The notes beneath the pieces are model-generated. The model ran no database searches. It was not told the DNA's origin and worked only from the letters and a program-made list of their open reading frames with translations. This document shows, one piece after another, positions 61,232-64,000 of a DNA stretch of 64,000 bases (its first letter is position 1; every line of letters begins with the position of its first letter). Source of the stretch: Dromaius novaehollandiae. Taxonomy: Eukaryota; Chordata; Aves; Casuariiformes; Dromaiidae. Both the position numbers and the translations under genes were made by a program. Where the stretch lies: contig NC_088102.1 in NCBI RefSeq assembly GCF_036370855.1, positions 44,491,835-44,555,834 of the forward strand, given 5' to 3'.

Positions 61232-62901
61232 GTGAGCCCATCTAAGATCCATTGGGAACCAGGGCTCTGACAGAGCAGCACCCCAGGTGATGTGGACCCT
61301 GCCATGTCACTGCAGAGTCCTGTTAGGTGATTAAGCTGCTGGGCAGAAAAAGGAAGGTGATACAAAGCCAAAGCCCAAATATTGCATTATTTGTCCTTCT
61401 TCTCTCGAAATGGCAGTTAGAACAGTACCAAACATGATGCTAGTTAGAAATGTGTTCTTGATCCCTTGAGTGAAGGTACAAGGCAGCTTATCCTTCCAGA
61501 GAAAATGATGGAAGGAGGATTTTCTCCAGCTTTACAATCTGGGTTAAATACAAGCCTATTTCCTTGGCACAGAACCCAAAGGCTTTTAAGCTTGCATGTG
61601 CTGGAGGCCTGTCCCCTCCAATCTGCCAATATTTCTGTAGCCACTCTTAGTTTATTTTCATCGACTAGGGATTACATTCTGCGTGGGAGGACAGTGTCAA
61701 TTAATTTGATGCCAATGACCCCACTGCTCCTGAGCACAGACCCCTTTTCTGCCACTGTCTTTTTTTTTCATGGCCTTGGGCTTATCACACTTTTCTAAAC
61801 TGCTCTCTGGAAATGGTGGTCCCACTCCAGGTCCCGCTTGCTTTTGCCTATGAAGCAGCAGGACTATTATTTCTAAGAAGCAACAGGCCAAGTCTCTTGC
61901 TAATATCTAAGTTCTTAAAAAGTTTGTTTGTGTGAAGCAGACTCATTTATGCCATTGGTATGTGGGAGGAAGCTGGGGCTCAGTTTGGCTGGCCTTGAGT
62001 TCAGCTGTGTTGGAAAGGAAGGTCTGGCCAGCGTCACCAGACCTGGACTATCTTGTAGCAGCTCTGTAGATAACAGTAGAGCATCTCTGGGGTTCACTTC
62101 CTTTTTTCACTCATACTGAGCTACTTCCCTTTTAAACAACCATCCAAAACAAATGGGTACTTCCAGCCAAAACTGTGCACAAACTTCCTCCGTTATTTAC
62201 ACAGCTCGAACTTACTGTGCCCTCGAAGCTCCGCTGTGTGTGCTCGGCAGCTGTACCATGGTGCTCTCTCAGCTGTGTTTACAGTCTGGGGCAGTTTGCA
62301 GTGTATCTGTTCAGTGTAAAAACTCCCCCGGCCTCTGGTGGGCTGGGGGCTGGCGAGCCTGGGAGCTGAGGGGCAGCACAGCCTGGCTGGGAAGAAAAGT
62401 ACCCTTATTTAACTCTCAGTCCCCTCTGATTGGAAACAGCTGCCTGGTGGCCCTGCTAAAAATCATGTGAGCAGGACAGGGGTTTTGTTCTTTTTCTATC
62501 CGAGTTCTATTTATACTCCCATATCTAATGAAGGCAGATCAAAGAGGAACTTCCCATGGTAATGCAGGGGGTGGTTTAAATTGCGTTCTCTGGGCCTAGC
62601 AAGGGGAGAATGGCCAAGGAAAACATGTGCATTGGTTGGCTGCATATCTACCTGCCACTGCCTCTCTCTCAGCAAACGTGTGTTTGCACTCTGTGTGCCC
62701 AGCAATGGAGACTTTGTGGGGGTTATGTTTGGACTTCTGGCTGCTACTGTGTGCAGTGGGAGGTGGGCTCTGGGGCATAGCTGTGAGATGCGGCAGAACA
62801 GAGAGCAGGGAGCAGCAGCTATGAGCAGAGCTGGTGGAAGCCCTGTGGGCAGGGCAGATATATGACAGTGCCCAAGAGCTCCTTCTGCTTCTCTTCCACA
62901 G
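61232..62901 (+). other. CREB3L1: CREB3L1 intron 3
   Basis: This is a roughly 1.7-kb intron (GTGAGC to CCACAG). I see no gene and no repeat that I can name. Confidence 0.88.
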
Positions 62902-62980
62902 ACTCCCATAGAAATGACTCCAGCACCTGTGATCAAAGCTGAGCCCAAAGAGGTGAACCAATTTCTAAATGTACCTGCAG
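62902..62980 (+). CDS. CREB3L1: CREB3L1 coding exon 4 (residues 167-193)
   Basis: This short 79-nt exon lies between a CTTCCACAG acceptor and a GTAAGA donor (62981). It encodes 26 codons plus one base: a TPIEMTPAP stretch, then VIKAEPKEVNQFL, which is conserved in CREB3L1. IKAE at Lys178 is a third sumoylation-type motif. Phase is 0 in and 1 out, which agrees with both neighbours. Confidence 0.94.
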
Positions 62981-63912
62981 GTAAGAAGACAGAACTTGCT
63001 GGTTGACAGACATCCCTCTAAATTACCCAGATCATTCCTACAAAGGGAGGAGAAACAATATCTGAGAACAGAGCAATGCATACCAGGTGTTACTGGGGTA
63101 CAGACTAACAGAGGAGTGAGCACTGATCCAGCTCAGATCAGTGTCTGGACCAACGGCCATGCACAGGGTTGTTCAGACAGGGACTCCCAGGCAAAACAGG
63201 CTACCTCAGAGCTGGAAATATGCAAAAGTGCCTTTAAAATCCTCACAGGGACCTTGTTGTTATCCAAAAAAAAAACATTTGAAAGTCAGGAAATTCAGTA
63301 TCCAATTTAATTTGAAAGAAACCCAAGCATCTGCTGATGCACAAATGAATGTGGTATAGGAACTCCCACTCTGCTCCTGAGAGACGCTCCTTTTGCATAG
63401 TCACACCTCCATTAAGACTCTCAGGGCTCTCCGATACAAAGTGGGGACAATTTTCAAGTGCTTGGCAACCAACTAAGTGACCAGAGCCCCTTGAGTCAAG
63501 TATGCTGGCAAGTATGCGAGCCCTGTGGTGCTTTTGGAAGAGCTCTTCTCTTACAGAGCTTCCTAAGCATGTGAACAGGCTATGGAGCAAAACACCATAG
63601 GCTTTGTACTCTATTTTGTTTGACATTGGGGTATCTTACTGCTTTGTAAATACCCTTAGTGTCTTGGCAAAGCCCCTGCCAGTTGTCTGATGCCTGCAAT
63701 TCCTAGTTCAGCACAGTTGAAATCAGTCTCACCTCTGTCCTGGGCAAAGCTCAGCCCAGCCTTGTTCTCTGACCACCCCTCTTGTGAGGCTCATCACCTT
63801 CTCCTTTCAATCCTGTTTTATGGCAGTGCCTTTCCCTGTTGCTACTCCCAGCCCTATGCCTGTCACAATAGGCTGACATGATAGCAATTGACTTGCTCTC
63901 TTTATTTTTCAG
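62981..63912 (+). other. CREB3L1: CREB3L1 intron 4
   Basis: This is a roughly 0.93-kb intron (GTAAGA to TTTCAG). Its acceptor end is a CAGTAG tandem acceptor. I see nothing else of note. Confidence 0.88.
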
Positions 63913-64000
63913 TAGACGACCTGGTGCAGATGCCTCCAACTCCCCCCAGCAGCCATGGCAGTGACAGCGATGGATCTCAGAGCCCCCGGTCCCTGCCTCC
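63913..64000 (+). CDS. CREB3L1: CREB3L1 coding exon 5 (partial, residues 193-221)
   Basis: The exon starts after TTTTTCAG and runs off the window, so it is incomplete at its 3' end. It encodes [20 protein letters not shown] followed by SQSPRSLP, a Ser/Asp/Pro linker strongly conserved in the CREB3L1 and CREB3L2 pair. The TPPSS element (Thr202) resembles a Cdc4/FBXW7 phosphodegron, and FBXW7 is reported to control this pair. The acceptor is a CAGTAG tandem site: use of the second AG would remove one Val. The proximal AG was chosen as the usual preference. Confidence 0.93.

Larger units (their letters stand above)
28605..64000 (+). other. CREB3L1: CREB3L1 gene, 5' part (coding exons 1-5, truncated by window edge)
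   Basis: Five exons with GT-AG junctions join in frame (phases 0, 1, 0, 1) to about 221 codons that I recognise as the N-terminal half of CREB3L1/OASIS. In the known family the protein is a type II ER membrane bZIP factor. On ER stress or other signals it moves to the Golgi and is cut by site-1 and site-2 proteases, and the N-terminal part enters the nucleus to activate secretory-pathway and collagen genes. Only the activation region and part of the linker before the bZIP are here; the bZIP, membrane anchor and lumenal domain must lie to the right. Introns are about 27.4, 4.8, 1.7 and 0.9 kb. A very long first intron is common for this type of gene. Confidence 0.96.

Overview
This is a vertebrate nuclear window, most likely from a bird. 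The evidence is long introns with GT-AG junctions, CpG islands, CR1 LINE fragments including the typical avian 3' end at 35428, ancient CORE/MIR-type SINE relics, and few repeats overall. There is no sign of bacterial operons, CRISPR, tRNA or rRNA genes. Long reading frames in GC-rich stretches are by-products of composition.

The one securely named gene is CREB3L1 (OASIS), the ER-anchored bZIP transcription factor, on the plus strand. Its first five coding exons are present (28605-28712, 56065-56293, 61071-61231, 62902-62980, 63913 to the window edge). They join in frame into about 221 residues covering the acidic N-terminal activation region and the Ser/Pro/Asp linker. The bZIP, transmembrane and lumenal parts lie beyond position 64000. 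Intron 1 is about 27.4 kb and holds its own CpG island (about 48690-49560) with a pair of inverted CCAAT boxes.

Upstream (1-27600) is mostly non-coding. It holds two CpG islands (about 5680-6490 and 7895-8425), probably promoter sequence. By the human gene order the divergent neighbour would be PHF21A, but no PHF21A coding sequence is visible. Several plus-strand segments look like exons: 4362-4516 (ATG start, GC-rich third positions, perfect donor), 7097-7174, 19180-19282, and 24109-24508 (strong acceptor, one transmembrane segment, stop). The first and last are phase-compatible and may be a small unrecognised single-pass membrane protein gene; this is a hypothesis.

The CREB3L1 promoter sits in a CpG island that also carries a roughly 99-bp minisatellite and two short upstream reading frames before the start codon. 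Candidate CTCF sites lie at 6649 and 8118 (plus) and 30499 (minus), flanking the promoter in convergent orientation.

Layout: 1-5600 intergenic with one candidate exon; 5680-8425 CpG-island pair; 8430-27600 intergenic with repeats and candidate exons; 27640-29050 CREB3L1 promoter and exon 1; 28713-56064 intron 1; 56065-64000 exons 2-5 with short introns.
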